From assembly GCA_037903475.1 (NCBI GenBank), contig JBAJFG010000495.1:496001-560000 (forward strand): DNA of 64,000 nt. The letters are read 5' to 3'. Within the stretch, counting starts at the first letter, position 1. Each line of letters opens with the position of its first letter. Positions 24,701-36,557 of this stretch are shown here, in pieces. The DNA comes from Ancylostoma caninum (lineage: Eukaryota > Nematoda > Chromadorea > Rhabditida > Ancylostomatidae). The notes below the pieces were generated by a model that was not told where the DNA came from, did not search any database, and was given only the letters and a program-made list of their open reading frames with translations. Both the position numbers and the translations under genes were made by a program.

Positions 24701-25250
24701 AACCGTTCCCGGCTTTCTCGAACTATGAACATTGGATATTCTACTCATTTTATAACGAGTTTTCGACAGGAATCGCCATTCCTCCCTTCCGCAGCCCTCA
24801 TCAAGTTCCGGTGTGACATTTTGATTAAAAGTCTACTCCATCCATTATGAAAGCTATTGTTTCTGCATTTTCTGCGGACAAAGTGCAAGTGGTCTTTGAT
24901 GTTCACAGATTAGCCACATCGGAGTCGTGACAACGTCGCTCACTGTGAAAGAAAATATCTCGCTGAGAATTCGGCTCGTATTTTGAATTTGCTGGACCTT
25001 CTAGTAAATAAGATTTTAAGAAGATTTTACCATTTTTTGTATTTCTATATATTTATGTTGCTATGACTGCAGCAACCACTGAAGCCTAGACCTGAGCTTT
25101 TTCATGGCCAGTAGAGCGAGAAATTAGGTTTGCGGGGCTTCCTTGGCTGTTCTTCTCTGCGCCATCCAAGCGTTTGTGCTGGCAAATGCACTGCATCCTC
25201 AAAACAACGCCAGAGCCAACATGCACATTTTAGTATTTCTGGATATTTAG
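21731..25250. other. intronic, no gene confidently recognised
   Basis: The region 21871-22236 is open on the minus strand for 121 codons and partly open on the plus strand. It lacks clear splice sites on either, so I do not call it. The rest is AT-rich without clear repeats. Confidence 0.35.
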
Positions 25251-25444
25251 ATTGAGATTACCCAGGGTAAATATGACTACTTGGGTAAAATTGCGAGCGT
25301 TGACACGCTCACACTGTGCTGCTATGGATCATTGAGGTTACCCAGGATATGTGCTGACGCCCATGCTAGCGATGGATAAATACGAGGGTGTTGAATGTCT
25401 ACCGTGGGTAACCTGAATGCATGTGGCCCCTGGGTAATCTCAAT
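25251..25444. mobile_element. 194-bp element with nested inverted repeats
   Basis: The outer ends ATTGAGATTACCCAGGGTAA and, reverse complemented, ATTGAGATTACCCAGGGG match well. An inner pair (25331-25346 and 25401-25416) repeats the same ATTGAGGTTACCCAGG motif. A solo end lies at 51769-51790. Non-coding. Confidence 0.6.
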
Positions 25445-26769
25445 GATGAATGCCGGCCCAAGAATCTCGCTGATAACGTCATCACATGTTTTGCCACTCG
25501 TATACGTGATACTTTACACGTACGCACTCGGATCTCAGCAGTAATTATAGCGTTTCGGCTCGAGCACCCAATTCAAAAAGGCCCTCGAACGCAGCCATTG
25601 AGCCACTGGCAGGTGGTTGACGGGTTGACGAGACGGCCGACGACGTCAGACGTCAATTTGTTCCAGTAGAAATTACTCTTTGCTTGGTTTAGGCAAGTGT
25701 CAATGACTTGAGCGAGAGCTAGTCTTGCTGTCGTACAACTCTTTCTCTTTTTGGTTTTTGCGAATATAGTAAGGCAGTTCCATGCGAATCCATGCTTCAG
25801 CCAAGGCGAAAGGATCAGTTCCTACATTTAGTTTTTCAAATCTTTTTTTTTTCACCAAGGGCAGTTTTAGTCACGATCATTAAAGATGCACTCCGTACGC
25901 AGCCGCGAATTAGCAAGGCAATCTCCACAACCCTCCTAAAAAGCAAATAATGTTTCTGTCCCATTACGTTGGGCGCATCCTCAATTTTTTCGGCGAAGAT
26001 TGAATCGCCAACCAATGGGAATGAAGGAGAAACAAAAAAGAAATGCAGTTGTCAAATCTTTTCCCTTACTGTCGAATTGTCCTTAGAAATTCAACAAAGC
26101 GTGCTTACTAGAATGCGGTCACAGTCGGTAGGGCCCACCGCTGCGTCTCTCCACGAATTCAGTTTTTCTCTATTACCTTTGCAACTGCTCTGAATTCTTC
26201 TCAATTCAGCTGTGAGAGAATGAACTAAAAGTCTTTGGAGAAGCACAAACTTTTCTTAAATACATAGAGCAGAGCAATTTAGGGAGATTGATGCTCAATA
26301 TCTATTCTTTAGTTACTTGTTAACATGAGTGTAGTCTTAGTTTTAATGAGTCCTCCCTGGTAGCAGAACAGACTTTTGAAAGAGAAGGAAGGAGGTCGAC
26401 TGATGCGCGCAGGTAGCTGACGGCGACCTCCGCCATATCTGCAACTGTTCACGAGGAAATCCCGAATGATTTAGCAGCTAGGAGAAAAACCATGTACTAT
26501 GGAATCATGAAGAAACCCCAGAAAATTTGAAAATGCGTAGAGCACCACTGGGGTCGATCATTACAATTTCACCCGTGGTCGAAATTCTATCGCTTAAACA
26601 TTCCTTTGTTTCACTCCTTGTAGCGCTACTTTATATCTGTTTCCCTTTGTAAGTAACTTACAGCTTTGATCTTCCTAAATACATATATGCTGGTTTGTGA
26701 TTTCTAGAATAGGACAACTAATGCGTAAACTGATCATCTTTCTAAACCGCAAAAATTGAGAAAAAATAC

Positions 26770-26965
26770 CTAATGCCTCTGTAGGTTCAGCATCAATTCT
26801 GGAAAACTTGTCCATTTGTACTGATTTCTGAGAACCAGGGCCTTTTAAACCACTAATGGATTTATATTCTTTCTTCCGAAACGAGAAATGCTTTGACGGA
26901 TTTCGGTTGGAAGGTGTGCGCGCCTTGATTGACCTCTCACTTCCACTCACTCCGATTCTTTGGCG
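26770..26965 (-). CDS. candidate exon on the minus strand
   Basis: A CTCTGCTAG acceptor and a CATTAG/GTATTTTTT donor enclose 65 codons plus one base with no stops. The frame reads RQRIGVSGSERSIKARTPSN, then KHFSFRKKEYKSISGLKGPG and KFSRIDAEPTEAL. It is basic and Ser-rich and looks strongly coding compared with its AT-rich flanks. Phase does not join directly to 30418-30590 or 21498-21730, so at least one further exon would be needed. Confidence 0.5.
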
Positions 26966-27100
26966 CTAGCAGAGGAAGAATCTTTTTGTCTCCAAAATGG
27001 TTATTGTAATCACGATTAGGCCTCAAAATAATAACAACTATTATTTTCTCATATATATCTTCTCTTATCTTCTTAATAAGCAATTACTCTTGTCCAAAAA

Positions 27101-27118
27101 TTTTCGGCGCACCCTGTA
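27101..27118. repeat. solo Tc1/mariner-type terminal repeat
   Basis: TTTTCGGCGCACCCTGTA has the form of the right end of the CAGGGTG-terminus elements seen at 18366 and 20066, followed by TA. No left partner was found nearby. Confidence 0.35.
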
Positions 27119-28354
27119 GATGACTTCACTTATGTTCCTCTTTCTTGTGATAGTCATTTGTCAGTTGTTTCCGAATGAACTTTGTGCGTAATTATAACTA
27201 GCTTCCACTCATAATTACCAGCAACTCATACTCGCACTGATTTCTCATTGCTGTTGAGATTTTGGCGAATAATCATTATAAACTTTTTGCGACAACCCAG
27301 CTTTTCCATCCCATTCATGGATAGGTCAGTTAGTTTAGACCTAAAAATCCTCCTTGCTCTGAAATTATCCGCCCTTAGGTCCCCTCAGGCTAACTTTATA
27401 TTCAAAAAACTGGTTTCTGTGTGAAAATCGACAGCTCAAATTTTCATTTGCATGTTCTTCAGTTTATATCTACAGATTCACTGCTGATTCTGGTCGGTTC
27501 TGAAGCAACAGCCTAGACTCACACAGAACACGTTCCCATAGCATTGACGCTTTGGGAATGTGTTTTGTACTAGTTCAGTTTAGTATAAATAAGATCTCCG
27601 CTCACTTGTTGATGTTTCCTTTCCCACGCAGATACAAAAAGCCCGCCTAATTTGTTTTTCTTACGTGTCGTTCATTCCAAAAATGTCCTTGTGATCATAT
27701 TTCTCCCATGAAAGGGATTAACAAAGAAAGGGCGTGTTATGTGGCGTTCTGAGAAAATTGCATAGCTGAGCATGAGTCTTTACAATATTAGGAACATGAC
27801 ATGGCTCACATATGCACGTAGACACGGGTTGCTCCCCGTACCTTCGGTTTCCCAGGAAGCCGCCCTCTTTGATTGAAGCCCTTCTTTGAATTGTGCATAC
27901 GTGCTGTTTTACTCAAGATGAGATGTATTATAACTTAACTGTCCTCCTCCTTCGCGCGTCAGTAAGCGTCATCTGCCTGGCTTCTGCCGTCACCTGACGT
28001 GTTTCTGTACGTACACATCTGTACAGTCGGAGCGTCATTTTAGGAGACTTTCGCTCTATTCTAGCATGTAATAATTCTCTCTTCTTCAATTTTACTTAAC
28101 CTTATCTTTTTTTTCCTTTTTTGTCTTCGATAGTATATCCTGACTCTACTTATTACAACCAGCATCCCTAACAGAATATTTTCTCATAACCTGACATCCA
28201 TTAGAGGCTATAACCATTAACGGACAAATTCGCTGAACTACCACAACAGGATTCCAGCGGAGTACGGTTTCGCCCTTTTTTTTTCACTGCGGTCGTTCTA
28301 TCTTTCCACTGCTATCCACCTGCTCTTATAACAGTGTAGCACGAATGCAGCCTG

Positions 28355-28543
28355 AACGGCGTAATGGTTCGAGTAGAAACCCTAGCAGCAACGGTTGCCA
28401 GTTGCTGCCATCCTCCCCCCGATTGCTGATCAAGCTGTCAGCCCTTTAGCAGCAATTACTGAGGGACGGCGGCAATCAAGGAGAGGATGGCAGCAATTGA
28501 TAAACGTTGTTGCTAGGGTTTCTACTCGAACCATTACGCCGTT
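28355..28543. mobile_element. 189-bp near-perfect hairpin element
   Basis: The 39-nt left arm beginning AACGGCGTAATGGTTCGAGT is mirrored by 28505-28543 with a single mismatch. A second inner pair (GTTGCTGCCATCCTC with GAGGATGGCAGCAA) lengthens the hairpin. Non-coding foldback MITE. Confidence 0.75.
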
Positions 28544-30417
28544 TGGTCTGCGTTCGTCCTGCACAGTTATCAGAGTGTATCCTTGTCGACGCGGGTCATC
28601 TTGCTGCCCTTCATCTGCATCTGATTTTCAATGCTCAAAACCTCTTACTACTTTAGCATGTTTTTTTTTTCTGGAGACAAGTGAATGAGTAGTGAATTTG
28701 CCCAACGTGACCGTCTAAAAGTGGAATTAAATGATTCCTTCTGTATTTTCTTTCTTATTTGTTTCAGAGTAAGTTCTGTAATAGTTAGATTTCAGGTAAT
28801 TAAACTTAACTCATAAACTCTGTTGCATACCTCAGTTTTTTTTTCATTTGTTTTTCATTGCATCTCTTCCAACACAACAGTTTATTTTTGAAGCTGCTGT
28901 TTCTCTTAATGATCCAAAATATTTTTTCTTAGGTATGATATTCATCCACAGATCTCATTGTTAAAGGCGGGACGTCAGCTCTGTTGACGAAGTGTTTCCA
29001 ATAAAGAAATGACTTGTTGTCTTTTTTTTACGTATTGGCATCTGAAGTCTGGCTTCATAAAGCCGTCATATGTCTGTGAAGACACTAAATTTAATTACGA
29101 TGTGTGGGAGGCCGTAAAAATACGTATAGCATGTCAGGTTCACGGAAAAACAACCATCTGTCACGCACAACAATGAAGTGACCGAGTACTTCTACTGACA
29201 TATTATTGCTTCTCCGGAGGTATCCATTATTCTGAGAGCCATTCAATAGCCGTGACAGGTATTCAGCCTATCTACGTGCTTCCGTGTTGAGCTACAAATC
29301 TTTTCTTGAACAAGTTATGAGATCTTTTGAGGCTTACCTCGTCAGAGACCCTTTGGATTACCCTTAAAAATGAATCTGAACCTGTGATCTCTGAAAAATA
29401 GCTGCTGAAAACGTTTGGTGTTGTTCGGTGCCTTCTTAATGAGCGGGAGACTGCAGCGCTCCCACGAAGCTCTAAAGTTTACTGCTGCGGGAGATTTTTT
29501 GCCCTTATAACCACGCGTAAGTAGGCGTAAGTGGTCTGTGCTCTTTTCTCATGATGTTAATTGAACTGGCAATGGTAAAAGAATAGCCATTCGTTGACGT
29601 AATCGTTTCGTGTTTAATTTTTATGGACAATGCACGAAAAAGCTACGTATCAATTGGTTTCTAACGTCACACACGCATTCATGTATCATTTCTTCTTTGC
29701 TTCTTGGATTTGCAGAAAAAAAAAACTTTGAAGAGTTGGTAGTTCGAAACTGCCGAAAAATACCGTCTAAGCTGGAATTCCGACTTCTTCTACGAAATTT
29801 GACTTTCGAGACTATTCTATGACAAAATATTTTCCAAGTTCACCTTTAATTGGACATTTCAAAGAATTTAACTTCAAATATCAAAACTCGCATAGAGTTA
29901 GACGGATTTTGATTGATAAGAAACAACATACATACATAGAACATCATGTTGGGCGAAATAAATTCTGTAACGCAAATTTGGCCATTTTGGACAAACCGAA
30001 ATCCAGCCTCCCATTCTGATATGTAGTTGTCAAATCATTTTCGCGTCACCATACTTAAGACCAGCTTTTCTCAAACAATATAGATTTTTCCAGATTTTTC
30101 TCGGCTCTCAACTTTGTAGCCGAAATAATTAAATTTTCCTGTATTCATATGTTTTCATTTTGGAATAATCGTTTTCTCATGGGTCGAGAACTCGGATGCC
30201 TGAAAGGGGGGGGGAGGGGATTGATGAAGATTTGGACAGAAGATTAGAAGGGTGTAATGTTTTTGCAATGAATGTTTTGTTTGGCTCGCAAAACACCTAC
30301 GAAGTGGATTGAATTTTTCGTTTTTTTTTTCTTCTCGATTGTACGTAAATATGCATAGAGTGACCCAGTATTTCCTTACTGCTCTTTAATTCTCTGTTGT
30401 GGAAGTGTCATATAAAC

Positions 30418-30590
30418 CTCGTTTTCTCTTTGAGACTTGATAACAAAGAGCCTGCTCCATTGCTGGTCTCACTCATGAGGTACACAGCATCTTTTATTTC
30501 TTCTGGACTCTGCTGGCTACTTGCTACCTTCCCGGAAAGCAGCGTATCGATGAAACTGCTTTCTGTTGCTAGTCGCGGCGCTGCCGTCAT
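30418..30590 (-). CDS. candidate first coding exon of the 2.6-30.6 kb gene
   Basis: ATG at 30590 opens 57 codons plus two bases, ending at an ACGAG/GTTTAT donor. The frame reads MTAAPRLATESSFIDTLLSG, then QQSPEEIKDAVYLMSETSNG and SLLSSLKEKT. No upstream in-frame ATG is seen, and the sequence above it is CpG-rich. An internal AAG/GTAGCAAG site at codon 21 is an alternative donor. A small coding-looking exon at 31273-31346 could lie upstream and join in phase. Confidence 0.5.
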
Positions 30591-31000
30591 CACGCATGAG
30601 AGCACTTCGCTGCCCCGAATTCCAGCTCTGGCATGACTGCTCCGCCACGAAAATGCCCGTAGCAGCCCACATCTCCTAGCCGTCGCTTCCACGGCGCCAG
30701 CGGACACCCAGCATCCGAGCGAACGTCCTATTCCGCCTCGCCCACGCAAACAGGCACAAGGGACAGCAGCGCGAATTCGCAATCGTTTTATCGTCTTCGT
30801 CTCATTGTCGTCGTCGCGTTATTTGTGGCACGCGTCGTTGAATAAGGCGTGCTCACGTGTGCATGTGCGTCAAGCGGTTTATTCACCACGGGCAATGCGC
30901 CTGTTTCTACGTCCTAACGGCTCGTCGTGAGATGCTTAGTGCCCCCTAATCATCGTCCTTTTCTCTTCGCCTACGCTGGAAGCGCTACGTCTTGAATATG
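30591..31000 (-). promoter_or_regulatory. CpG-rich upstream region, possible promoter or 5' UTR
   Basis: This stretch is much richer in CG dinucleotides than the surrounding DNA and lies directly upstream of the candidate start at 30590. No TATA box or SL acceptor was identified with confidence. Confidence 0.35.
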
Positions 31001-31272
31001 TCGCTTCCTTTCTTTTTCCTTTTTTATTTTTGTTCGCTTTTTATTCTTTCATTATGTTATTTGTTTACTTATTTGTTCACATAAAATCGACAACAAAACA
31101 CAACAACAATAGGAGACAATGGTTCAGACCTGAACTACGGGATCTGATATAAAGTCAAAGGGCAGCTTCTGGATGGCGTTGTAGAGTGCACAAATTTTCA
31201 AATGGATCTGAAGAACCAATTTTTCACTAGTTTTCACCTTGATACCACTGATCACCCGTGGCGAAGAAATAA

Positions 31273-31346
31273 ACTCACCTACGTCCCAAAGCCACAATCA
31301 GAAGTAATTTCTTCACAGTTGCGGCCTGCTCGCCATATTTTTCTCT
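31273..31346 (-). CDS. candidate small exon, minus strand
   Basis: A CTTTTCCAG acceptor and an excellent GTAG/GTGAGT donor enclose one base, 24 codons reading EKYGEQAATVKKLLLIVALG and on, and two bases (boundaries may be off by a few bases). It could be an upstream exon of the 30.5 kb gene. Confidence 0.35.
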
Positions 31347-32673
31347 GGAAAAGTTCATCGGATCATTGGCCTCTGAGCATGGCAAAATTTATACCCATGT
31401 ATTATGTTTCCATTCTGATGGTCCTATTTCGTCTGTGTATTATTATGAATCTGTTTCAACGGCTGCCTTGCCAGCGCATTAAATGGATACAAATAAATAA
31501 AAATGATTGGAAATGGGATGGTGATAACAGTAGAATGTGCGGATATAGGTAGACAATCAGTGACTAGCGTATGGCAATGGGTAGTGCGGCGCGTGCGGGT
31601 CCGGACCATTGGTGTCTCTCACATATATGCATGTATGTAGAATTTGGTGCTCTCTATCTTCCTACGCAGGAAATAAAAATGGCACGGCCTTCTCGATTCA
31701 GTACTGAGTTCAACTGTCATCTGCATCCGAAAACAGCCAAAATCCTCAATTCTGTGCACTAAATTCACTGGATTTCCCTTAAATTTGGGTATTATCGCAC
31801 TCTGCAACTATTTCCTTATTTCAAATTTGTTCTTTTTTTTTCAAGAAAGCTAATTTCAACGATGGGCATTCGAGCTTTCAACTATGCATATTTTATCCTG
31901 TTCATTTTGCTGCTTATTTTCATGAAATTTCTGAGCAATCAACCGGAGGCAACGTACGTAGCAAGGATCTCTCCTCCATCAGTGTTTGAGAACTGCTTCG
32001 CTAGAAAGTTATAACTCTCTATTTTATTCCGGAAACCTTATGATCGCTCCCATTACATAATTAGAATACTGAGAGGAGGAAGAAGAATGACATTCTATGA
32101 CATTCTCCACAAAGGCTTTATGAAGGGGTTTTTATTTTCAGGCTTATTTTGTTCAATGCGAGTCTATTTTGAAAGTGGGGTACATTCTTCAGAGTTTTTA
32201 GTGGGCGCTAAGATGAGATAGATTATTGAGCATAAGATGTAACACTTATAAATGAGAGTTCTGAAAGGAGTGCACACTAAAGAGCAAAACACATATTCAC
32301 ACTTCCAGCTGATTCTCCTGAGAAACTTCTTTGTTTTAGAGGAACATGTGGGCAGAGTGGGGTCATGGATTTCAGTTGCTTGAATTTCTCCGACTTTTTG
32401 TGACTCGTCATAGGATAGCCTTCGAATGAAACTATTGTTAGAAGGCCCCTTCAATTTTCTGGAGTGTTCTGAGGTCGCCGAAAGCATGTGAAAGCGTGAA
32501 AGTCAGTCATTTTGTAAACGCGTCCTAATATGTCCTAATACCTCCTCTCTTTCCACATCTTAAGTAAATTTGGGGAAATTAGGTGAAGTTCATCGGGGAA
32601 TCTTGTCGAATAACAACAAGACACACGTTGTACCTAAGCAGAACCCTCACGCACCGAGTGGGCTCGTTCCGAA

Positions 32674-32802
32674 ATGGAAAATGAAATTTTCCGACTATTG
32701 GACAGGCCAACAAATTTGTGCGAGTTTATGATGAGGAATGACTTCGGCGCCGAGGAAAACAACTTATTTCGGCCCCAACTTCTAAAACTGCTATTCACTC
32801 AT
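32674..32802 (+). CDS. candidate first exon, plus strand
   Basis: ATG at 32674 opens 43 codons ending at a CAT/GTATGT donor. The frame reads MENEIFRLLDRPTNLCEFMM, then RNDFGAEENNLFRPQLLKLL. Protein character is good and the donor is strong. No following exon was assigned. Confidence 0.4.
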
Positions 32803-33254
32803 GTATGTAGTGATTTCACTAAAACTCAGTATTACTGCAGTTCATTCGTATGCTATTATCATGGAAAGCCCCTTCCGAATCTCCACTCATGGCAAACTAC
32901 ACTTTTTGTGCAGTGTTTTGCGTACATAGTTCATTCACCGATTAATCTATTCCTGCGGTGACAACACTGTTAAACAAATTATTGAGCAGAAATACGTAGC
33001 TTTCAGCATCTACCTAAGGAGGTTTTCGCTCGAAGCTTCAGCACGCTCAATTATGCAAGCAATTTTCAGGAAAATTTTCATTCCCAACTGTGCCTTGCCA
33101 TCCTGTGACCTTACATATTCATGAACATCCTGGAAAGGTTTTAGCCTTGCCTCACCTTGAACCAATTTTGCCTTTAGAAAGTTCGCATTCGTAGCAACTG
33201 CAGGACCCTTTGCGAACTCCTAAATGCCTTGTAAGCGGGAATGTTCCCTACCGT

Positions 33255-33464
33255 TCACGATGTCATCCAAACGCGGGGCTCCGTTCTCCCATCAACGAAT
33301 TTTCCTCCGACCTCTAATTTCTTCGAGAGCATCTTTGCGTAAATGACTTGCATTAATTTCATCCATTTTTCATTCGATGAGATTCTTGTGCGAGTATTGA
33401 ATCTTTCCTCCACGGTTTCCGTGCTCATGAACAGCTTACCTGCACGGGTAAGCAGCAAAGTTCT
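33255..33464 (-). CDS. candidate terminal exon, minus strand
   Basis: After a TTTCTTCTCGCAG acceptor, 69 codons run to a TGA at 33255-33257. The frame includes MSTETVEERFNTRTRISSNE, then KWMKLMQVIYAKMLSKKLEV and GGKFVDGRTEPRVWMTS. Strong acceptor and clear protein character. Earlier exons were not found; product unknown. Confidence 0.5.
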   Translation of the reverse strand, partial: RTLLLTRAGKLFMSTETVEERFNTRTRISSNEKWMKLMQVIYAKMLSKKLEVGGKFVDGRTEPRVWMTS

Positions 33465-35083
33465 CTGCGAGAAGAAACAGAATCTGGAGAAGACAAGCCT
33501 TCTCCCAGCTCTCGTACTTCCTTGAATACAGGCACTGGATGCAGTCGGCTCATAACATCATTGTGCCTAGTTCCGAACTGTTATTAGCGGGGGGTGGTAC
33601 ATGTTGTGACGAAATTGCGAGGATTGCTACCACCCCTGGTCATGGATTTTTCGGTGGGGATGCCAGGCAGTGGCACACTAGAAGTTCATGAAATATACGA
33701 ATTAATATAAGTTAGTAGAGAAATTAGAAAAAAAAGAGAATCGATAATGATGGGCTGGTCGAAGCAGCTGGTGTAAAATTAAAAATTTACATTAATCTTC
33801 TTAACAGCTTGTCTTTACCAAAGCTTTTGAGTGCCTAACCTTTCGAATAATTTAAAGCTGAACTTTTGGAGTTTTCATTGGAACTGTAGGTGTCTTTCCT
33901 CCCAAAGATTCTTGTTTCATCTCGCACCTCCTAATACCTTGCTCCACCCGTCTGAAACCGCCGCTGTTTTTAGCGGGTGAGATTTTCAGGGAATCTCCGT
34001 CTCTTTCCGACGAACCCTCAAGGATCACGACTTCAAGAACTACGTACTTCCTATAAATTGAATTTCCCTAAGCATCCGGAGTGCCAGACGTTCAAGCCCT
34101 CTTGTGTTTAATGTGTCCTTGGTCACAGAGGCTTTCCCTCCCGTGTGTGATGGATGCTGCAGCTTCTGTAGAATCCCGACAAATCTTTGGTGGCGTCAAA
34201 AAATAATTTTTAACTTACCATCTGTTGCTCCACTGAAGAAGGCACTAGTTAAAAACGGTCTAAGCTTTATTTCTGTAATTGCATATCCCTGAAACTTATT
34301 CTAGAGAGCTGTCAGTTGGCTTTTCTGGTTTTCCCTGGACCAGCTTGCCTGGTAACACGGCTTTATGTCCATCGGCAATGGGAAATAATATATTTTCTTT
34401 AGTGGAGAGTGTGAAAACTAAATTGCTATGCCGAAGAAAAGTAGATGCGCAGATGCGTAATGAAGGCAACAACTCCCACTAATCTCTGGTGGAAATAAAG
34501 CGCGATTCCCATGGGAACAGGTTATTCTCCTTGAGATTTTCATGCTTTTCTTAATTACGTACCCCAGTCTATCCCACTACGATTGCGCCGTTGTCGAGTT
34601 AACCCAGGATTGTTTCCCGTCGACGTCATCGCGGTACTTGCCGCGGCGTTACGAAGTGGATTATTATTTCTATAATTACATCCTACGTATTCTCTATTGT
34701 TTTGGCCTCACATCCAAACAAACGCACATCTGTAGGTCTTCTAGCTCTCCATGCTCATCACTACTAGCGTCAACAGCGCACGTATTTCTGAAGAGATTAT
34801 CTCCATTATAATCCTCTCTTCCTCGGTTAACCCTGGTTTTCCTCTGAAAATCTTAATAGCGAGAAAGTGGAGTGAGCCGTAAGCCTCAATATTTGTAGAC
34901 AGCACTTGTCCAGAGATATTTTTCCTCTATGTAGTTGTCTTTCTTACATATTCATTAAATTACAGTCGTTCTTTACGTTTATTTACGTTTTCTTTATCTG
35001 GGCAATGATGTGAGCAAAAGAGCAAAAAGCCGTTGAATGCGCGAAAAATCCGGTAATTAGGTTAAGAAAGAAAAAGTGGCGAA
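33465..35083. other. no confident gene
   Basis: A short minus-strand frame at about 34298-34380 (PIADGHKAVLPGKLVQGKPE, then a stop) has protein character but no clear acceptor. The rest is unremarkable. Confidence 0.35.
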
Positions 35084-35196
35084 TGGAGCGTTATAGCTAG
35101 AGTGGGCGGCGCGGTCGACTTCTGTGATTGACCAATTTGGTGAATTGACCAATCGCAATGCTGCACCTCACCACCCTTTCCAGCTATAACACTCCA
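35084..35196. mobile_element. 113-bp hairpin MITE
   Basis: The ends TGGAGCGTTATAGCTAGA and, reverse complemented, TGGAGTGTTATAGCTGGA form TIRs. The centre GATTGACCAATTTGGTGAAT is itself nearly self-complementary with what follows. Non-coding. Confidence 0.6.
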
Positions 35197-35869
35197 CACA
35201 TGAAAACGTTTAGAACACCAGTTAAAAATTGAACATCTGGGTTGTCAGCGGCTAAGACTTTGGCTCGGAACTGAGGTAAACGCTGTGGAAAATACTTAGA
35301 ACGTCCTTCTTTCCCCTAAAATTCTTGCATTCGTTCCCAAACGGCATTGCTATCTGTCTGCTCTGACCATTGATTGGATCACTATTTTCCCTCCACCAGA
35401 AGTTTTATGGCTGCTATTGAGCATAGAAACAGATTTCCAACATCAAATGCATCAACTAGGGAGCGATTTTATTCTTGGGAACAACTGAAGGGTAAAAGAC
35501 TAACACTAAGGGTATGCTGAATTCATCGTTCTAGAGTATGAAACGTTGTGCTCACCCTAACAATTTATTGTTGGTATTTTTTTTTCACCCCTCCAGTTTT
35601 TGGACTTACTCAGTAGCGCCGGCCGCCCTTCCTGGTTAGGAGAACTGAAACGACAATGTCGTTCATGGGGGGGGGGGGATCCAAACTGGTTCGCCTGGTA
35701 GGAACAAAGTCTTCTTAATGCAATTTGCCAGGAAATTGTCATGGTAGGGTTTTCCTTGCCTGTTGCTTACCATTTTCTGGTGAACGTCTCCAGGGGCAGT
35801 AATGGTTAACCTAGAAAAAAATAAAGAATATTTGGAATTCTATCTCTTGTGTCTTTGACTTTCTCGATT

Positions 35870-36001
35870 CTGACGAAGGCGACATATCGCCGAGACGTTA
35901 GCCTAAATAAAGATCAGTAACCATCTTGGCTAACAGCTCGAAAGAATCTCACCGCATTCCACAAGCACAATCACTACTATGCCAAGATTCAAGAACAGTC
36001 G
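35870..36001 (+). repeat. GACGAA-stem-loop repeat with AATAAA, copy 3
   Basis: CTGACGAA, stem GGCGA, loop CATA, stem TCGCC, GAGACGTTAGCC, then AAATAAAG. The tail (GCTCGAAAGAA, ACTATGCCAAG, CAGTCGAA) aligns with that of the copy at 20614, so roughly 130 bp are shared. Confidence 0.6.
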
Positions 36002-36491
36002 AAAATGAAAAATGTTTGCAATTCCATTCCCATCGCATTTTCTTCATTGTTATTCGCATTTGTTCATCACGAGCGGATTCTGCTTTAGACATTTCAACGC
36101 TAAAGAGAACACTTGTAGGAATACATCGGCAGCAATTAGAGCTGAATTTCCAAAAAAAAACCTCTGCGTCTCTCATATCTTCTAATGAAGATGTATCGTA
36201 TTCAGCCGAACGAAAAAGGTGAAAGAAAAGAAGAAGTAATAATTCAATGTCTTCATTCACTAATAGTATTTATAGAGATAGGACACATGAAAGTGCACAT
36301 CTGCAGGGAGACCCAATGAGGCCTAAATGAATTTATTTGTTAGTTTCAGCAGCCTCAATAGGTTCTAATAGAGAAGAGGAGCAACCACGCCTTCTCCCAT
36401 CCTTCTCAACCGGATCGTACAATATTCAGAGAGATTTCGCTTTTTTTCTTTTTATCACATGATGAAGAGTTGGATTTCAGAACTCAAAGGC

Positions 36492-36557
36492 ATTTATTTG
36501 TTTATTTATTTATTTATTTATTTATTCACTTATTTACTTATTTATTTATTTATTTAT
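36492..36557. repeat. TTTA microsatellite
   Basis: Tandem TTTA/TTTG/CTTA units, about 66 bp. Confidence 0.85.

Larger units (their letters stand above)
2616..30590 (-). other. inferred long multi-exon gene on the minus strand (span)
   Basis: Gene-level span for the exons listed separately. In transcript order: 30590-30418, 26965-26770, 21730-21498, 17486-17422, 11444-11370, 4696-4484, 3873-3818, 3411-3331, 3265-3188, 3113-3015, 2975-2845, 2676-2616. The seven exons below 4.7 kb have consistent phases at each junction. Phases also agree for 30.5 to 21.6, 21.6 to 11.4 and 11.4 to 4.7 kb if joined directly, but the coding-looking exons at 26.9 and 17.4 kb do not then fit. Either further exons are undetected or those two belong elsewhere. 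The product, about 400 residues in the core model, is not recognised: mostly polar, Ser/Pro-rich parts and basic patches. Long introns are filled with DNA transposons. Confidence 0.45.
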
